64,000 nt of DNA, taken from contig JAFGBI010000201.1 of NCBI GenBank assembly GCA_016933275.1, positions 1-64,000 on the forward strand, in the 5' to 3' direction. The stretch comes from Polyangiaceae bacterium (lineage in GTDB: Bacteria > Myxococcota_A > Polyangia > Polyangiales > Polyangiaceae). Positions 9,189 through 18,631 of the stretch are shown here, piece by piece; the stretch's first letter is position 1, and each line of letters begins with the position of its first letter. The notes beneath the pieces were generated by a model, which saw only the letters and a list, made by a program, of their open reading frames with translations, was not told the origin of the DNA and made no database searches. The position numbers and the translations under genes are program-made.

Positions 9189-9941
9189 ATGTCACCAGCG
9201 CTCGTCAACGACTCCTGCCGGAAGATGGACCTTCTCCTCGCGAGGGTTCGGCGCGCCGTCGAGCTGTCGCTGCAACCGATGCAGCCAGGCGACACGAAGC
9301 TCGCAGAGCTCGGGGCATTCCAGCAGACCCTCGCGGACATGGATCGCGCCGTCCAACAACTGAAGAGCGTCACCGCACCGAAGCAAGGCGAGAGCGGGAA
9401 GTTCGCGCAGTTGGGGCTGCTCGCGGGGGCCGGCGGCGCGGTGGTCGTCTTGTTGGCGCTGGTCGTGATCGCGCTCATCATGCAGATCCTGGCGGGGACG
9501 ACGGCCGATCGCGGGGATGCAACCGACGCAGCCAGACAGGCTTGGGGTACGCTTTCGCGAGCCGGGCTGCGCGCGCAGATCCTGATGGCGCGCGCGGCGG
9601 CGGTGGCTGGCGTCACGGTACGGGATTTCCGCGGGAGACTGGAGCGCCTCAACCTACAAGGGAGGAGGGTTCCCAACCCCTGTCGACCCCATTTCGACGC
9701 CGTGATGGAGATCATCGGCGAGCTGGCGCAGTTGAGCTATGCACCACGTTGTCGCAGGAATCTGGATAGAGTAGTCGAACTGGCGAGTGATCTGGAGTTT
9801 TGGCTCTACAATCTCTTCGACTGTATGAAGAACCAGAGGGTGTTGGGCGCATATGAAAGCATCGTGGGGCAGAACGGGCAGCTCCGGATCACCCTCGGCA
9901 CCCTGTTTCAGGTGATCGAACTGGTGATCCGACGCCCATAG
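9189..9941 (+). CDS. Single-helix membrane protein of unknown function (250 aa)
   Basis: The start at ATG 9189 gives MSPALVNDSCRKMDLLLARVRRAVELS; the open frame begins earlier, but its upstream part overlaps the previous gene and looks non-coding. The protein has a helical N-terminal domain (about 1-70) and one strong transmembrane helix (LLAGAGGAVVVLLALVVIAL, about 76-95). A second helical domain follows (about 100-250) with several cysteines (NPCRPHF, APRCRRN, LFDCMKN). No homologous family is recognised. Orientation and spacing suggest co-transcription with the 867-residue protein upstream; the pair could form a membrane-anchored assembly. Confidence 0.75.
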   Translation: MSPALVNDSCRKMDLLLARVRRAVELSLQPMQPGDTKLAELGAFQQTLADMDRAVQQLKSVTAPKQGESGKFAQLGLLAGAGGAVVVLLALVVIALIMQILAGTTADRGDATDAARQAWGTLSRAGLRAQILMARAAAVAGVTVRDFRGRLERLNLQGRRVPNPCRPHFDAVMEIIGELAQLSYAPRCRRNLDRVVELASDLEFWLYNLFDCMKNQRVLGAYESIVGQNGQLRITLGTLFQVIELVIRRP

Positions 9942-10101
9942 GCGTTGGGACTCGCGCTGCGCAGAGCCGTGCAGAGCTCAGTTCGCAACGCTTGACCCAG
10001 GTCGTTTGAGAGTACGAAATCCAACCGCCCCGGCCCGCAGGGATTTTTGACACAACATCGCAACCACGATCTCATCGCGCCAGCTGCGCTGCAGCTCTCG
10101 C

Positions 10102-10314
10102 ACCCGCACTGGAAACCTCCGCCGCCCTGACGGTGCCCGCCGTGCGGCGATCGTGTTCACCATCCTCGCCTGCTGCGAACTCGCTGACGTCGAACTCGTC
10201 GCCTACCTCCGTGACGTGTTGCCGCGCGCCGCCCGCCCCCGCGGCCTCAACCACCGCGACGCCTGCGCCCTGCTGCCCGCCGCCTGGAAGCCAGCGCGCG
10301 TCGCCACCCATTGA
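10102..10314 (+). pseudogene. IS66-family transposase, C-terminal remnant
   Basis: The frame ending at the TGA at 10312-10314 reads TGNLRRPDGARRAAIVFTIL, then ACCELADVELVAYLRDVLPR, then ALLPAAW. This is the recognisable tail of IS66 transposases (GGRRAAIIYSLIATCKL, PxAYLxDVLxRL, LLPxxW). Only about 70 codons survive; the DDE catalytic residues and zinc-ribbon region are gone. No IS66 accessory genes or terminal repeats were seen nearby. The tail frame is intact up to its natural stop, so the insertion was probably recent or was truncated by deletion from its 5-prime side. Confidence 0.7.
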
Positions 10315-10365
10315 CTCCGGCCCCCGCCGTCAAGCGTCAATGACGCCCTCTGGTACGACCGAACG

Positions 10366-10950
10366 GTGTCTGGGTGTACCGCGGGTCGCTGGGCGGTGAT
10401 GGGCACGCTGACGCTTGCCGCCTGCCGGGAGACGCCATCGCCGCGGCGGGGGGTGACGTCGGTGCGCGCGTCGGCAACGGCGACGCCAACCACCTCGTCA
10501 TCGCGCGGACTGCCGGCCAACTCGGTCGTCGAGCTCGGATTCCGCTACGAGCGAGATCCTCACGGAGGCACGTTCCACGCCGTGGTCGAGGCGCAACGCT
10601 GGTCGTGTCCGCTGCTCGAATACGAACCCGGCGAGCGCTGCGGGATCGCGACCTACCATCAGAATGAGGAGGTCCTCGAGGTGGTGTGCGGACTTCGCCC
10701 GGAGCGGCGAGCCACGTTCAGGTTTCTCTGGGTCGGTGGTGTCAATTCGATCCGGTCGCCGCTCGGCCCCTGCTCGCTACCGGTGGCGACCGCGCACACG
10801 GAGTTGAAGCTCCGGCGAACCGCGACCCATGCGCCGGACCTTGAGCCTTGCCCGCGCGCGGGACCGACCGTCCCGCGCGAAATCCGGGTCGAACGCCGAA
10901 GAACGCCCACGGGCGACGACCTCGGGCTAACGGTGTCGGACCTCGGTTGA
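10366..10950 (+). CDS. Small putative lipoprotein
   Basis: A 194-residue frame from GTG 10366, or 183 residues from ATG 10399 (MGTLTLAACRE). Either start puts a lipobox LTLAAC near the N-terminus, suggesting export and lipidation. A Ser/Thr-rich linker (about 25-48) follows, then a soluble domain with paired cysteines (RWSCPLLEYEPGERCGIATY, VVCGLRPE, GPCSLPV). No family is recognised. It lies directly after the IS66 remnant and ends before an inverted repeat shared with the convergent gene. Moderate confidence that it is expressed. Confidence 0.55.
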   Translation: MSGCTAGRWAVMGTLTLAACRETPSPRRGVTSVRASATATPTTSSSRGLPANSVVELGFRYERDPHGGTFHAVVEAQRWSCPLLEYEPGERCGIATYHQNEEVLEVVCGLRPERRATFRFLWVGGVNSIRSPLGPCSLPVATAHTELKLRRTATHAPDLEPCPRAGPTVPREIRVERRRTPTGDDLGLTVSDLG

Positions 10951-11063
10951 CGCCCCAGTACGTGGGTCCATGCACCTGCAGGGTGCGAGGGGGGTATCAT
11001 GTGCCGAGTTCGTCGAGGAGGAGCCGTTGGACCATTACAGCTGGGCGTTCATCCCACCGACGC

Positions 11064-11101
11064 GCTCCGGTCACCGGACGACCCGGCGCGGTGACCGGAG
11101 C
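11064..11101. terminator. Inverted repeat between convergent genes
   Basis: Arms GCTCCGGTCACCG (11064-11076) and CGGTGACCGGAGC form a 13-base perfect stem around a 12-base loop. It overlaps the last codons of the DUF4139 gene and lies beyond the end of the lipoprotein gene at 10950. A bidirectional terminator is likely, although no T-run follows. Confidence 0.55.
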
Positions 11102-13200
11102 CCCGAGAGCGCGGTGATCAGCTCGCGTTGGAGGCGCTCCGCCGCCCCCTTGGCGGCGCGTTGCTCGCGCTCGAGCGCGGCGAGCTCCGCCTCGATCCGC
11201 TCGAGCCGGACGCCGAGCTTGCGGGCGACCCGACCGCGCGCGCTGGAGAGCGCGGCGAGCGACTCGCGCACGCGCTCGAGGTCCGCCTCCAGCTGCTCGG
11301 CGCGCTCTCCAGCGTCCTCGGCGCGGTCGCGGGCCGCGGCGAGCTCGGTGCGGAGGCGAAACAGCTCGGCGAGCACCGCGCGCTGCTCCGCCGGGATGCG
11401 CTCGTCGCGCGCCATCTCGTCCAGCCATTCCGCAGAACAGTCGATGATGGAATGGTCCTCGACCAGCCCGCGCTCGACCACCAGCGTCCGCTCGAATTTC
11501 GCGTGAGGGTCGACGCCGAAGACCGCGTAGGCCTGCCCCCGTTCGGTGTCGAAGCCGAGGCGATCGGCGCCCGTGATCCGGGCGTTGTCCTGGTAGTCTA
11601 GATCCAGAAATACCAGTCTGCTCGATCCGCTCCGGTTCGCGATGGAGTAGCGCAGCTCCAGGCGAGAGTAGTAGTGCTCGAGGAGCTCGACCGGCCCTTG
11701 CCCCCGGCCGAACGCCCGCGGTGCGCGCCGCTCGGCGGTCTCGACCTCGGTGAGCTCGACGTCGAGATCGGCGCCGAAGCCGAGGATCCGCTCCTCCCGC
11801 GGCTTGGTGCGCGAAAGCAGCGCTTCCCCCGCGAAGCCGCCGTCGGCGAAGACGGCCAGGGTGCCCGCCGGGAGCGTCTGCCCGGTGGTGTTCGTCAGGT
11901 GCACGGCCGAGCGCGCGGCGGCGCCCGCCTCGTCGAACCACGCGATGCGCTCGGCCTCGAGCGCGCCGGAGAGGAACGGCACGATCGCCGAGCTCCGCGG
12001 CCCCAGGTCGAGCGGGGTCCCGACGGCGTAGGTGAAGATCGCCCCCGCCTCGACCCCCTCCGCGGGCGCGAGGCTCGCGAGGCTGCCGACGGTCACGAGG
12101 TCGCTCGCGGCCACGCCGTCGGGCAGCGTCCCGATAGATCCGAGGCCGATCCCCTCCCCGCGCCCCCCGCCGCCCGCGCCGGTCCCAACGAGCCCGAGAC
12201 CGCCCGCGCCGTAGGCTTCGCCGATCTCGTCGCCCCACAGCATCCCGTCCGCGGTCCGGTCGAGCAGCTGCGGCACCGTGGAGAGGTCCTGGGTCGGCGG
12301 GACGAGCTCACGCCACGCGTAGCGCGGCGCGGCGAGCGGGAAGAGGAACGAGTCCGGCTGCCCGTTGACCAGCTCGAGCCGCACCCGCCGCCAGGCCTCG
12401 TCCGTGTCGTTGTGCACGAGCGCCCAGCCCTGCAGCCCTGCCGGACCCTCGCCCGCGAGCACCAGGCGGTAGGTCGAGCGCCAGACCGGCGCCTCGGCGA
12501 CGTAGCCGAGGGTGATCGCACGACCGCCCGCCGCCGCGACCTCGAGCCAACGACGGCTGCGCGCGCCGCCGTCGCCGACGGCGTCGAGGGCAGCGGCGAA
12601 CCGACCCCGCGCCGCCGGATCGAGCGGGCGCACCCCGTCGACCTCCGCGACGACGAGCCGCCGGAGCTCCCCGTTCTCGCCGAGCAAGACCAGGGTCGGC
12701 TCCTGGCGCAGGGTGCAGGGCCGCTCGGGGCCGGCCGTCCCCGGCACGCAGCGCTCGACCCCGCTCGCCTCCGCATCCACCAGGTCGACGATGCGCCCCC
12801 GCAGGAGCCCCCCCGAGGAGCGGACCTCCACCGCCTCCCCCTCCAGGCTCTCGATCAGCCGCGGCAGCGACAGCGGCGTGGCCTCCCCCTCGGGCAGCCC
12901 CGCGAGCGCGCGCCCGAGCTCGCGGCTCACACTGCTGGGAAAAGAGATCCCCGAGACGGTGGAGCGCCCGTCCGCGTCGAGGACGACCAGCGTCTTGAGG
13001 GCGTCGTCGAGGTGCCCGACCGGCACGGGCAGCCGCGTGCCCCCCGCGGGCAGCGGCCCGGACCGCTCGAAGTAGCCCACCCCCGTCTCGTAGAGCCGGA
13101 CCTTCGCGAGGGGTAGCGTGTCCTGGGTTTGGGCCTGCACGGGGATGGGGCAGGACAGCACGGCGCCGACCGCGAGCGCGGCGAGAGTGCGCTCCGACAT
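11071..13200 (-). CDS. Exported DUF4139-domain protein
   Basis: The start is taken at the ATG ending at 13200, which opens a signal peptide (MSERTLAALAVGAVLSCPIPVQAQ); the frame upstream is low-quality. The 709-residue mature protein begins AKVRLYETGVGYFERSGPL, the usual N-terminal strand of proteins with a DUF4139 domain (mucoidy inhibitor A-like group). It continues with the domain's GYVAEAPVWRSTYRLVL and WALVHNDTDEAWRRVRLELVNG near residues 245-300, and SRLELRYSIANRS later. The last 130 residues form a long coiled coil (AELFRLRTELAAARDRAEDA onward). A Gly-rich loop (GTGAGGGGRGEGIGLGS) interrupts the middle. Probably periplasmic or surface-located; its role is unknown. Confidence 0.82.
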   Translation of the reverse strand: MSERTLAALAVGAVLSCPIPVQAQTQDTLPLAKVRLYETGVGYFERSGPLPAGGTRLPVPVGHLDDALKTLVVLDADGRSTVSGISFPSSVSRELGRALAGLPEGEATPLSLPRLIESLEGEAVEVRSSGGLLRGRIVDLVDAEASGVERCVPGTAGPERPCTLRQEPTLVLLGENGELRRLVVAEVDGVRPLDPAARGRFAAALDAVGDGGARSRRWLEVAAAGGRAITLGYVAEAPVWRSTYRLVLAGEGPAGLQGWALVHNDTDEAWRRVRLELVNGQPDSFLFPLAAPRYAWRELVPPTQDLSTVPQLLDRTADGMLWGDEIGEAYGAGGLGLVGTGAGGGGRGEGIGLGSIGTLPDGVAASDLVTVGSLASLAPAEGVEAGAIFTYAVGTPLDLGPRSSAIVPFLSGALEAERIAWFDEAGAAARSAVHLTNTTGQTLPAGTLAVFADGGFAGEALLSRTKPREERILGFGADLDVELTEVETAERRAPRAFGRGQGPVELLEHYYSRLELRYSIANRSGSSRLVFLDLDYQDNARITGADRLGFDTERGQAYAVFGVDPHAKFERTLVVERGLVEDHSIIDCSAEWLDEMARDERIPAEQRAVLAELFRLRTELAAARDRAEDAGERAEQLEADLERVRESLAALSSARGRVARKLGVRLERIEAELAALEREQRAAKGAAERLQRELITALSGLRSPRRVVR

Positions 13201-13565
13201 GGTTCTCCTCGACCGCCGCGTGGGGCGGCGGCTGTCGAGAGCGGACAGCGGCCCCGCGCTCAAGTTCCACGAGGCCGCGCTCACGGGCGATCCCCCGGCC
13301 CCGCGCCCCGTCCGGCGCGCCGAACCCCGACCCCCGGCGCACGCGGCGAACCGCCAAGCGCCGGCGCCCTGGCGCCCTTCTTCAAGAGCCCCGTCATCCG
13401 CCGCCGCCTCGGGGAGCCCGTGCAGGCGGCGCTGTTCGACGCGCACTGAAGGCAACGCCGGGAGCGCCGGTCTGCGCGCACCCGCGCTCGCCCGGGGATC
13501 CATTTTGCTTTCAGCGAGCCGCCGGACTCTTCGCTTGGGCGTTCACCCCAGCTACGCGCCGGCGC
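13201..13565. other. 365-base intergenic region between two minus-strand genes
   Basis: This stretch should contain the promoter of the DUF4139 gene on the minus strand. The open frames on both strands are Arg/Pro/Ala-rich and unconvincing. The segment 13534-13560 (TTGGGCGTTCACCCCAGCT) resembles 11040-11066, so a short imperfect direct repeat flanks the DUF4139 gene. Nothing else was identified. Confidence 0.5.
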
Positions 13566-16181
13566 TCAGCGCTCGTCGAGATCGCCGGGCCGGGGGAAGA
13601 GATTGCCCGGGGGGTCCACCCGCTCGAGATGCCAGATCTGCTCGGCGTACTCACGGATGGTCCGGTCGCTGGAGAACTTGCCGACCCGAGCGGTGTTGTG
13701 GATGGCCATCTTCGCCCAGAGCCTCGGTTCGCCGAAGGTCCGATCGACCTTCTCCTGAGCCTGCACGTACGCCTCGTAGTCGGCGAGCACCATGAACGGA
13801 TCGCCTCCCTCGAGCAGGCTCGCAACGACCGGTCCGATCTCCCAGTCCGGCGCGAAATGCCCTGACCTCAGCCAATCGAGGACCGCCTTCAGCTCCTCGT
13901 TCCGATGGTAGTAGGCGTAGGGGTCGTATCCCCTCTTCTTGAGATCGTCGACTTGCTCGACGGTGTTGCCGAAGATGAAGATGTTCTCGTCCCCCACCTC
14001 CTCCCGAATCTCGACGTTCGCCCCGTCGAGGGTGCCAATGGTGAGGGCGCCATTGAGGGCGAGCTTCATGTTGCCGGTACCCGACGCCTCTTTGCCCGCG
14101 GTGGAGATCTGCTCGGAGAGGTCGGTCGCGGGAATGATGCGCTCCGCCAGGCTCACCGAGTAGTTTGGCAGGAAGATGACCTTGACGCGATCCCTCACGC
14201 GCTCGTCGGCGTTCACCTTCGCCGCCACCGCGTTGATGGCGTGGATGATACGTTTGGCGAGGTCGTAGCCCGGCGCCGCCTTGGCGCCGAAGAGGAAGAC
14301 CCGCTTGTTGATGGAGAGCTTGGGGTCGTGCAGGAGCCGCCGGTAGAGCGTGAGGATATGTAGGAGGTTGAGGTGTTGGCGCTTGTACTCGTGCAGACGT
14401 TTGATCTGGACATCGAAGAGCGCAGTGGGGTCCACCTTCACGTTGCACTGGTGGTGGATCAATTCCGCGAGGGCGCGCTTGTTCTGGAGCTTGACATCCA
14501 TGAACCTGCGTTGAAACTCCGGATCGTCCGCGTAGGGCACGAGCTTTCGCAACTCGTCGAGGTGAACGGGCCATGCGTCGCCGATGGTCTCGTCGACCAG
14601 CGTCGAAAGGCGCGGGTTACACTGCTTGAGCCAGCGGCGCGGCGTGATCCCATTGGTCTTGTTCTGGAATCGGCCGGGGAATAGCTCGTTGAAGGACGCG
14701 AAGAGGCGAGTCTTGAGGAGCTGGGTGTGGAGGGCGGCGACCCCGTTCACCGTGTGGCTGGCGACGACCGAGAGGTACGCCATGCGCACGTGCTTCGGGC
14801 TTCCTTCCTCGATGATGGACAGCGCAGCGAGCTTGTCCGTGTCGCCGGGCCATTTCTTCGCGACCTCCTCCTCGAGGAAGCGGCGGTTGATCTCGAAGAT
14901 GATCTCGAGGTGGCGCGGGAGCACCTTCTCGAGGAGCGGCACGCTCCACTTCTCGAGCGCCTCGGGCAAGAGGGTGTGGTTCGTGTAGCTGAACACACGC
15001 CGACAGAGCGCCCAGGCATCGGTCCATCCCATCTCTTGCTCGTCGACGAGGATGCGCATCAGCTCCGGCACCGCGATCGCGGGGTGGGTGTCGTTGAGTT
15101 GGATCGCGACCTTGTCCGCGAACGCGTCCCATCCCTGGTTCTTCTTCCGGAAGCGGCGAATGATGTCCTTCAAGGAGCAGGCCACGAAGAAGTACTGCTG
15201 CACGAGGCGGAGCTCCTTCCCGGTCTCGGAGGTGTCGTTCGGGTAGAGGACCTTGGTGATGGTCTCGCCCATCGCCTTCTCCCGCACCGCTTCGACGTAC
15301 CCACCCTCGTTGAACACCTTGAGATCGAACTCACGGGACGCTCGTGCCTCCCAGAGGCGTAGAAAGTTCACGGTGTTGCCGCCGTAGCCGCAGATCGGGA
15401 TGTCGTGCGGGATCCCCACCACGCTCCGCGTGCCCACCCAACGGGGGCGGAAGTCGCCGCGATCGTTGGCGCCCTTCTCGACCCAACCGTTGAGGCGCAC
15501 CTCGATGGCGAACTCCGGCCGCGTGACCACCCAGGGGGTCGGCGTCTGGAGCCATTCGTCCGGGAACTCCGCCTGCTTTCCATGGGCAAATTCCTGCCGA
15601 AAGAGGCCAAACTCATAGAAGAGGCCGTAGCCGACCGCCGGATAGTCGAGCGTCGCCAGCGAGTCGAGGAAGCACGCAGCCAACCGCCCGAGACCGCCGT
15701 TGCCGAGCCCCATGTCGGGCTCCTCCTCGTCGATCGCCTCCAAGCCGAGCTCGAACTCGAGCTCGAGCTCGTTCCGGAGCTCGCCGAGTGCCTGGCGCGT
15801 GGCATCGAGCAACCCCGTGTTGACCAGGTTGTTGTGGAGGAGTCGCCCCATCAGGTACTCGAGGGACAGGTAGTACACGCGACGTGCGTTCGAGCTCGTC
15901 TGCACGCTCATCGTCTCGATGAAGCGAGCCATGATGCGGTCACGCACCGCGTGCGCGGCGGACAGGTACCAGTCCTGCCGGGTCGCGGTGCCGGGATCCC
16001 GAGCCAGGGTGAACTTGAGGTGGTTCCGGATCGACTCCTTCATGTCGTTCGCGCTCATCGCGATCCGAGAGCGGAAGGTCCGTCCGGAGAGCGGCGCCCC
16101 GGGTTCGGGCTGCGAAGGAGGCCCCGCGGGAGGCGGGTCGTAAGGCTTCGATCCTCGGCTCGACTTCGGTTCCTTCGCCAT
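13566..16181 (-). CDS. glgP: Glycogen/alpha-glucan phosphorylase
   Basis: 871 residues from the ATG at 16181, which has GAGGGAAG about nine bases upstream. The first 55 residues are a Pro/Ser-rich extension absent from the E. coli enzyme (815 residues). The rest is a complete family member: [13 protein letters not shown], the active-site loop [35 protein letters not shown], the segment [30 protein letters not shown], and [15 protein letters not shown], which carries the lysine that binds pyridoxal phosphate. The enzyme releases glucose-1-phosphate from glycogen or maltodextrins in the cytoplasm. No other glycogen genes lie in the window. Confidence 0.96.
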   Translation of the reverse strand: MAKEPKSSRGSKPYDPPPAGPPSQPEPGAPLSGRTFRSRIAMSANDMKESIRNHLKFTLARDPGTATRQDWYLSAAHAVRDRIMARFIETMSVQTSSNARRVYYLSLEYLMGRLLHNNLVNTGLLDATRQALGELRNELELEFELGLEAIDEEEPDMGLGNGGLGRLAACFLDSLATLDYPAVGYGLFYEFGLFRQEFAHGKQAEFPDEWLQTPTPWVVTRPEFAIEVRLNGWVEKGANDRGDFRPRWVGTRSVVGIPHDIPICGYGGNTVNFLRLWEARASREFDLKVFNEGGYVEAVREKAMGETITKVLYPNDTSETGKELRLVQQYFFVACSLKDIIRRFRKKNQGWDAFADKVAIQLNDTHPAIAVPELMRILVDEQEMGWTDAWALCRRVFSYTNHTLLPEALEKWSVPLLEKVLPRHLEIIFEINRRFLEEEVAKKWPGDTDKLAALSIIEEGSPKHVRMAYLSVVASHTVNGVAALHTQLLKTRLFASFNELFPGRFQNKTNGITPRRWLKQCNPRLSTLVDETIGDAWPVHLDELRKLVPYADDPEFQRRFMDVKLQNKRALAELIHHQCNVKVDPTALFDVQIKRLHEYKRQHLNLLHILTLYRRLLHDPKLSINKRVFLFGAKAAPGYDLAKRIIHAINAVAAKVNADERVRDRVKVIFLPNYSVSLAERIIPATDLSEQISTAGKEASGTGNMKLALNGALTIGTLDGANVEIREEVGDENIFIFGNTVEQVDDLKKRGYDPYAYYHRNEELKAVLDWLRSGHFAPDWEIGPVVASLLEGGDPFMVLADYEAYVQAQEKVDRTFGEPRLWAKMAIHNTARVGKFSSDRTIREYAEQIWHLERVDPPGNLFPRPGDLDER

Positions 16182-16575
16182 CGCGTGCTTCCCTCTCAGT
16201 CTCGGGCTAGACCCGGACGGGACCAGGTTAGAGCGTCCCCGTGGGGCCGTGAAGCGCCGATCCTCGGCGATCTCCGTCCGAGCCGGCGGAGCCGGAACCA
16301 TTCAAGGACCATCAGCGGTCAGCGGTCAGCGGTCAGGAAGAGCGCGGCGAAGCCGACGGCCGAGGGCCGAGGGCCGAGGGCCGAGGGCAATGGAAGCCGC
16401 GAGGGATTTCCTGCCAAATGTGGTCGAGATCGCCCCGGCAGGAGACCACGTAGAACAGCGTGGCGCTGGCGCGAGGGGCCGGACATCGAGATCCAGCTGG
16501 ACGGACCCCGCAGCCGGCCGGAGGACCGATCGCGAGCGAAGATTCCTGGACGCCACGCCGTGGTAGCGTGCCGCA
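16182..16575. repeat. 394-base intergenic region with two short tandem arrays
   Basis: Two arrays of seven-base units lie here: CAGCGGT repeated about three times from 16313 to 16335, and GCCGAGG repeated about four times from 16358 to 16388. The remainder is the divergent promoter zone of glycogen phosphorylase (-) and the ABC ATPase pair (+). No gene is convincing; frames reading through it on both strands are shadows. Confidence 0.7.
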
Positions 16576-17586
16576 GTGTCCGCGCCGGTCCTTCGCGTCG
16601 AGCACCTGACCACGGCGTTCCACACCGAACTCGGCCCGGTACGGGCGGTGGACGACGTGTCGTTCGATCTCGCCGCGGGACGGACGCTGGCGCTGATCGG
16701 CGAGAGCGGCTCGGGCAAGAGCGTCACCGCGCAAAGCATTCTCCGGCTCATTCCAGAGCCCCCGGGCGCGATCGAGCGCGGCCACGTCGTCTTCGAAGGA
16801 CGCGACCTGATGACAGCCCCCGAACGGCATCTTCGCAGCGTTCGCGGCGCGGGGATCGCGATGGTCTTCCAGGCGCCGATGACGTCGCTCAACCCGGCCT
16901 ACACCGTGGGCGCTCAGATCGTGGAGGTCCTGCGCCTCCATCGGCGGGCTCGGGGTCGGGCCGCCCGCGCGCGAGCCGTCGAGCTCCTCGAACAGGTCGG
17001 GGTTCCGGCACCCGGAACCCGGGTGGACGCCTTCCCGCACGAGCTCTCAGCGGGAATGCGGCAACGCATCATGATCGCAATGGCCCTGGCGTGCGACCCG
17101 CGGGTGCTGATCGCCGATGCGCCCACGACAGCGCTGGACGTCACCAGCCAGGCGCAGATCCTCGACCGGCTGCGAGCCCTCCAGGCCGAGCAGGGCATGG
17201 GCGTGGTCTTCATCACCCACGACCTCGGCATCGTGGCGGAGCTCGCCCACGACGTGGCGGTCATGTACGCGGGGCGAATCGTGGAACAAGGTTCGGTGGA
17301 AGCGATCTTCGCTGCTCCGCAGCACCCCTACACTCGTGCCCTCCTCGGCAGCCTGCCACCGCTCGATGCCTCGCGGAGCGCGAACCGCCCGCGCCGACTG
17401 CCCGCCATCGAGGGGATCGTCCCGAACCTCATGGAGCTCGGGCGTGGCTGCCGTTTCGCCGAACGGTGCGCCCTGCGCGCCGCCCGCCGCCCGGAGCCAA
17501 CCGTCTGTCGAGATGCGGAGCCCGATCTGGTGCCGCTCGCCGCGGGCGGCGCGGCGCGCTGCCACTTCCCCGGGGAGTCTCCGTGA
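16576..17586 (+). CDS. Oligopeptide/dipeptide ABC transporter ATPase, OppD/DppD-like, with altered Walker B
   Basis: 336 residues from GTG 16576. It has the layout of OppD/DppD: Walker A GESGSGKS (about residues 42-49), Q-loop MVFQAPMTSLNP, signature, H-loop THDLGIV, and the C-terminal PYTRALLGSLP region with cysteine pairs (CRFAERC) typical of the peptide-transporter family, which often binds an iron-sulfur cluster. Two core motifs deviate: Walker B reads LIADAPTTALD, with Ala182 where the catalytic glutamate normally sits, and the signature is LSAGMRQR instead of LSGGMRQR. It pairs with the next gene, whose GTG overlaps this stop. No permease or binding-protein gene adjoins, so the pair may serve a transporter encoded elsewhere. 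Confidence 0.93.
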   Translation: MSAPVLRVEHLTTAFHTELGPVRAVDDVSFDLAAGRTLALIGESGSGKSVTAQSILRLIPEPPGAIERGHVVFEGRDLMTAPERHLRSVRGAGIAMVFQAPMTSLNPAYTVGAQIVEVLRLHRRARGRAARARAVELLEQVGVPAPGTRVDAFPHELSAGMRQRIMIAMALACDPRVLIADAPTTALDVTSQAQILDRLRALQAEQGMGVVFITHDLGIVAELAHDVAVMYAGRIVEQGSVEAIFAAPQHPYTRALLGSLPPLDASRSANRPRRLPAIEGIVPNLMELGRGCRFAERCALRAARRPEPTVCRDAEPDLVPLAAGGAARCHFPGESP

Positions 17587-18599
17587 GCGACCCGATCGCC
17601 CTCCCCCGACCGGATGGCGGCACCCGACCCCTGCTCCAGGTGGCCAAGCTCACCAAGTTCTTCCCCGTGCGGCGGGGACCCTGGGCAAGGCCGCAGTTCG
17701 TCCACGCCGTGGATGGTGTCTCGCTCTACCTGCGCCGTGGCGAGACCCTGGGACTGTTGGGCGAGAGCGGTTGCGGCAAGACCACGCTCGGCCGGGCGAT
17801 CCTGCGCCTGGTCGAGCCTACCTTCGGTCGTATCCGGTTCGACGGGCAGGATCTCATGCCCCTCACCCAGGCGGAGCTCCGACCCCTGCGGCGCCGAATG
17901 CAGATCGTGTCCCAGGATCCGCTGGCGGCGCTCGATCCGCGTTACTCCATACGAGAAGCCATTGCCGAGGGGATCCGGATCCATCGCCTCGCAGGATCGC
18001 GGAGCGAGGAGGAGGATCGGGTCGCGTCGCTCCTCCGCCGCGTTGGGCTCCGCCCGGAGACGGGGTCGCGATTCCCCCATGAGCTCAGCGGTGGTCAGCA
18101 GCAACGGGTCGGGATCGCGCGCGCCCTCGCGGTGGATCCGGAGCTTGTCGTGTGCGACGAACCGTTGAGCGCCCTCGACGTCTCCATTCAGGCCCAGATC
18201 ACCAACCTCCTCCTCGATCTCCAGGAGGACCGGCGGCTCTCGCTCCTGTTCGCGTCGCACGATCTCCGGCTCGTGGAGTACGTGAGCCACCGCGTCGCCG
18301 TGATGTACCTCGGGAAGCTTCTGGAGATCGCGCCGGTGGCGTCCCTCTTCGAGCACCGATACCACCCCTACACACGCGCCCTCCTGAGCGCGGTCCCGAC
18401 GCCCGATCCGAAGCACCGGCGGCTCCGGGTAGTGGTCGAGGGCGACCTACCGAACCCCTTGGATCCCCCGCCGGGCTGCACCTTCCACCCGCGCTGTCCG
18501 CGCGCCCGAAAAGGGCGCTGCGACGTCGATGTGCCCGAGCTCCGAGAGCTCGAGCCCGATACGCACCACCACGTCGCCTGCCACCTCCCCTTCGCCTGA
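17583..18599 (+). CDS. Oligopeptide/dipeptide ABC transporter ATPase, OppF/DppF-like
   Basis: 338 residues from GTG 17583, overlapping the previous stop by four bases (GTGA). The open frame extends far upstream, but that part lies over other genes. All ATPase motifs are intact: Walker A GESGCGKTT, Q-loop IVSQDPLAALDPR, signature LSGGQQQR, Walker B VVCDEPLSALDVS with the catalytic glutamate, and H-loop SHDLRLVEY. The OppF-type C-terminal tail carries four cysteines (GCTFHPRCPRARKGRCDVDV and VACHLPFA). It forms the ATPase heterodimer with the preceding protein and would provide its intact hydrolytic Walker site. Confidence 0.94.
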   Translation: MSDPIALPRPDGGTRPLLQVAKLTKFFPVRRGPWARPQFVHAVDGVSLYLRRGETLGLLGESGCGKTTLGRAILRLVEPTFGRIRFDGQDLMPLTQAELRPLRRRMQIVSQDPLAALDPRYSIREAIAEGIRIHRLAGSRSEEEDRVASLLRRVGLRPETGSRFPHELSGGQQQRVGIARALAVDPELVVCDEPLSALDVSIQAQITNLLLDLQEDRRLSLLFASHDLRLVEYVSHRVAVMYLGKLLEIAPVASLFEHRYHPYTRALLSAVPTPDPKHRRLRVVVEGDLPNPLDPPPGCTFHPRCPRARKGRCDVDVPELRELEPDTHHHVACHLPFA

Positions 18600-18610
18600 C
18601 GGTCGAGCAT

Positions 18611-18631
18611 TCCCTCCCCGCAAGGGAGGGA
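18611..18631 (+). terminator. Hairpin after the ABC ATPase pair
   Basis: TCCCTCCC and GGGAGGGA form an eight-base perfect stem around a five-base CGCAA loop, starting 12 bases after the OppF-like stop. There is no T-run, as is common in high-GC genomes. Confidence 0.55.

Noticed and set aside
11040-13560. Similar segments TGGGCGTTCATCCCA and TGGGCGTTCACCCCA flanking the DUF4139 gene as transposon ends
   Set aside because: Similarity spans only about 25 bases with several mismatches, in direct orientation, without transposase or target duplication.
16313-16388. Tandem seven-base units as a CRISPR array
   Set aside because: Units are short and contiguous without spacers; this is a simple tandem repeat. 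No CRISPR array was found in the window.
15405-18599. Very long plus-strand open frame of 1064 codons
   Set aside because: Only 17583-18599 is coding (OppF-like ATPase). The upstream part is antisense to glycogen phosphorylase and out of frame with the OppD-like gene; it is Arg/Pro-rich and lacks domain patterns.
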